Assembly: GCF_900110425.1 (NCBI RefSeq)
Contig: NZ_FODS01000014.1
Span: 1 to 64,000 of the forward strand
Reading direction: 5' to 3'
Length of the DNA: 64,000 nt
Origin: Salinihabitans flavidus
GTDB taxonomy: Bacteria; Pseudomonadota; Alphaproteobacteria; Rhodobacterales; Rhodobacteraceae
The notes beneath the pieces were generated by a model that was not told the origin of the DNA, did no database searches, and worked only from the letters and a program-made list of their open reading frames with translations. Both the position numbers and the translations under genes were made by a program. The first letter of the stretch is position 1. Each line of letters opens with the position of its first letter. This document shows, one piece after another, positions 62,402 through 64,000 of this stretch.

Positions 62402-63220
62402 TCAGTCGCCCAGCTTGGCGTGCACCTCCTCAAGGTCGATCTCCGCGATGGGACGCTTGTTCGACGGATTCTCGAAATCGTATTTGAACAGGTCGAAGTC
62501 GCGTTTGTAGATCTCGTAGATCAGGTGCATCGACAGATCGTCGAAATACTCCTCGACCGGGTGGGCGCGTTTGGGGCCATGGCTTTCGCTTTCGTTGAAG
62601 CGCGGGATGGTCGCCAGATCGACCTTGTGGGGCGTTTCGATGTGATCGAGCACATCCTGCATCCCGTCGTTGAATTCCTCGGTCCAGAAAATCTTATCGT
62701 AGGTGCCGCCATTGGCGATGAAGGTGGCCACATGGCCCGAGGTGGCGGACCAGTGAATGTCCGGCTCCATCGGGCGGCGCCAGCGGATCGTGTCGCGCAC
62801 GAACAGCAGGAAGCGCCGGAAACTGCGGACCTGATCGAAGTCGTCCTGCCCGTCGTCGCCGCCGACCTCCACCCCGTATTTCTGCATCAACAGCGGCACC
62901 AGATTGCCGCGATAGCGTTTCCCGTTGCGCTGAATGCCGCAGATCTTGTCGAAAAAGCTCGACAGAAGGCGGGTGTAGGGGTTGCGCACGCAGGTGAACG
63001 CATAGGATTTATGCCCCTGCACATTGGCGGTGATCAGATCCCGGCTCGTCTCGATCCCCCATTTGTGCAGGCCGGCGGTGGCGTCATGAATGTCGCCGTC
63101 GAAAAATTCGCCATGGTCGGAGTAGTAGAGAATCTGCCCTATGGTGGAGCAGGCGCATTTCGGCACCACGCGATACACCACGCTTTCGCTTTCCGTCATC
63201 CAGGTGCCGGGAAACCCCAT
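62402..63220 (-). CDS. Sulfotransferase family protein
   Basis: This 272-aa protein resembles carbohydrate sulfotransferases. The PAPS 5'-phosphosulfate loop is VVPKCACSTIGQILYY and the 3'-phosphate region is FTCVRNPYTRLLSSFFDK. It would move sulfate from PAPS to a sugar. AGGAG eight bases upstream supports ATG 63220 over a start at 63286. It is convergent with yggS and divergent from a Core-2-type glycosyltransferase, with which it may share a glycan substrate. Confidence 0.85.
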   Translation of the reverse strand: MGFPGTWMTESESVVYRVVPKCACSTIGQILYYSDHGEFFDGDIHDATAGLHKWGIETSRDLITANVQGHKSYAFTCVRNPYTRLLSSFFDKICGIQRNGKRYRGNLVPLLMQKYGVEVGGDDGQDDFDQVRSFRRFLLFVRDTIRWRRPMEPDIHWSATSGHVATFIANGGTYDKIFWTEEFNDGMQDVLDHIETPHKVDLATIPRFNESESHGPKRAHPVEEYFDDLSMHLIYEIYKRDFDLFKYDFENPSNKRPIAEIDLEEVHAKLGD

Positions 63221-63365
63221 CTGCGCATCTCCTGCTATCGTGGCGGGCAATGGGCCACGGTTTTGATTACCCTTTGAAAAAACCAAACATTCCGTGTTTA
63301 TTCAATGTCCGTTCACCGTTATCTAGAAGAACAATAAATCACTACATGGGGTTTGTGTTTCCGGA

Positions 63366-64000
63366 ATGGCAAAAATCGCCTTCATATTGCTGTGCCACAA
63401 GGATCCGGAGGCGATTATCGATCAGGCGCAGCGTCTGACGGCGACGGGCGACTGCATGGCGATCCATTTCGACGCCCGCGCCCGGCCCGAGCATTTCGAG
63501 CAGATTCGCAAGGCCCTTGAGGGCAACCCCAACGTCACCTTCGCCAGAAAGCGGCTCAAGTGCGGCTGGGGGGAATGGTCGCTCGTGCAGGCCACGCTTC
63601 ATGCGGTGGAGGCGGCGGTGGAGGCGTTTCCGAGGGCCACGCATTTCTACATGCTGTCGGGCGATTGCATGGCGATCAAGTCGTCGGAATACGTGCATGA
63701 GTATCTCGACAGCAATGACGTCGATTTCATCGAGAGTTTTGATTATTTCGAAAGTGACTGGATCAAGACCGGCTGGAAGCAGGAGCGGTTGATCTATCGC
63801 CACTGGTTCAACGAACGCACGCAGCGGCGGCGTTTCTACGCGATGTTCGAGATCCAGAAACGTCTTGGCCTCACGCGGAAAATCCCGGCGGATATTCAGG
63901 TGCAGATCGGCAGCCAGTGGTGGTGCCTGCGGCGCCAGACGATCGAGGCGGTATTGGCCTTCACCCGGCAGAGGCCCGATGTGATGCGGTTCTTTCGCAC
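63366..64000 (+). CDS. Core-2/I-branching GT14-type glycosyltransferase, 3' end outside window
   Basis: From ATG 63366 the frame stays open to the window edge, giving at least 211 residues. MAKIAFILLCHKDPEAIIDQ, IHFDARARPEHF, CGWGEWSLVQATLHAVEAA and HFYMLSGDCMAIKS match Core-2/I-branching N-acetylglucosaminyltransferases (GT14), and QVQIGSQWWCLRR is the conserved region behind them. It likely adds GlcNAc-type or related sugars to a surface glycan. Rhodobacterales members may carry an extra C-terminal domain, which lies outside. It is paired head to head with the sulfotransferase. Confidence 0.85.
   Translation, partial: MAKIAFILLCHKDPEAIIDQAQRLTATGDCMAIHFDARARPEHFEQIRKALEGNPNVTFARKRLKCGWGEWSLVQATLHAVEAAVEAFPRATHFYMLSGDCMAIKSSEYVHEYLDSNDVDFIESFDYFESDWIKTGWKQERLIYRHWFNERTQRRRFYAMFEIQKRLGLTRKIPADIQVQIGSQWWCLRRQTIEAVLAFTRQRPDVMRFFR

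Overview
The window is GC-rich chromosome from an alphaproteobacterium, most likely a marine Rhodobacterales (Roseobacter-group) strain. Evidence for this is a CcrM-type GANTC methyltransferase, the DUF2125, DUF4170 and DUF3576 families, a roseobacter-style porin, and the tRNA-Val(GAC)-rpmJ arrangement. It contains housekeeping chromosome on both sides of one large integrated element.

Left core (1-8707): the 3' end of an IS481-type insertion sequence, a kinase-like gene whose stop overlaps it, a secreted or anchored WG-repeat protein, dinB, N-formylglutamate amidohydrolase, tRNA-Val with rpmJ, a class III aminotransferase and a LacI-family regulator with a likely self-operator.

Genomic island (8735-32891, about 24.1 kb): it sits in the 3' end of tRNA-Arg(CCT) and is bounded by a 51-bp perfect direct repeat. 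A P4-type integrase lies just inside the right end. The right third is a compact replication/integration core (integrase, AlpA-like regulator, Toprim-helicase protein, small genes) with no capsid or tail genes, so it looks like a phage satellite or plasmid-like element. It carries ParDE-like and HEPN genes. The left two thirds is cargo: an IS1182 element, a tightly linked four-gene operon of exported proteins that I do not recognise, a polysaccharide module (deacetylase-like protein, glycosyltransferase, UDP-glucose 4-epimerase, BcsS-like outer-membrane protein) and a deleted IS91/integrase element. An orphan 3' half of initiator tRNA-fMet lies inside the island, which suggests a composite built from more than one integration.

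Right core (32892-64000): a membrane-anchored winged-helix protein, small secreted proteins, rnhB, ccrM with three GANTC sites in its promoter region, a membrane adenylate/guanylate cyclase, alkane monooxygenase alkB, mutY, dciA-like gene, dsbA-like gene, a convergent EAL/GGDEF pair, lipid A/Kdo genes (waaA-lpxK) with DUF4170, an inositol-phosphatase-like gene and tldE/pmbA, DUF2125, SDR plus enoyl-CoA hydratase, a flavoprotein, GST, the overlapping leuS-lptE-holA block, a glycosyltransferase, DUF3576, a porin, yggS, and a sulfotransferase beside a Core-2-type glycosyltransferase that runs off the window.

The strongest signal not explained by genes is a family of intergenic arrays of (C)GTCGGTA repeated with an exact 11-bp period. 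They occur at four core loci (3261-3289, 38008-38047, 41727-41766, 53446-53485) and I saw none inside the island. The one-turn phasing suggests cooperative binding of an unidentified protein.
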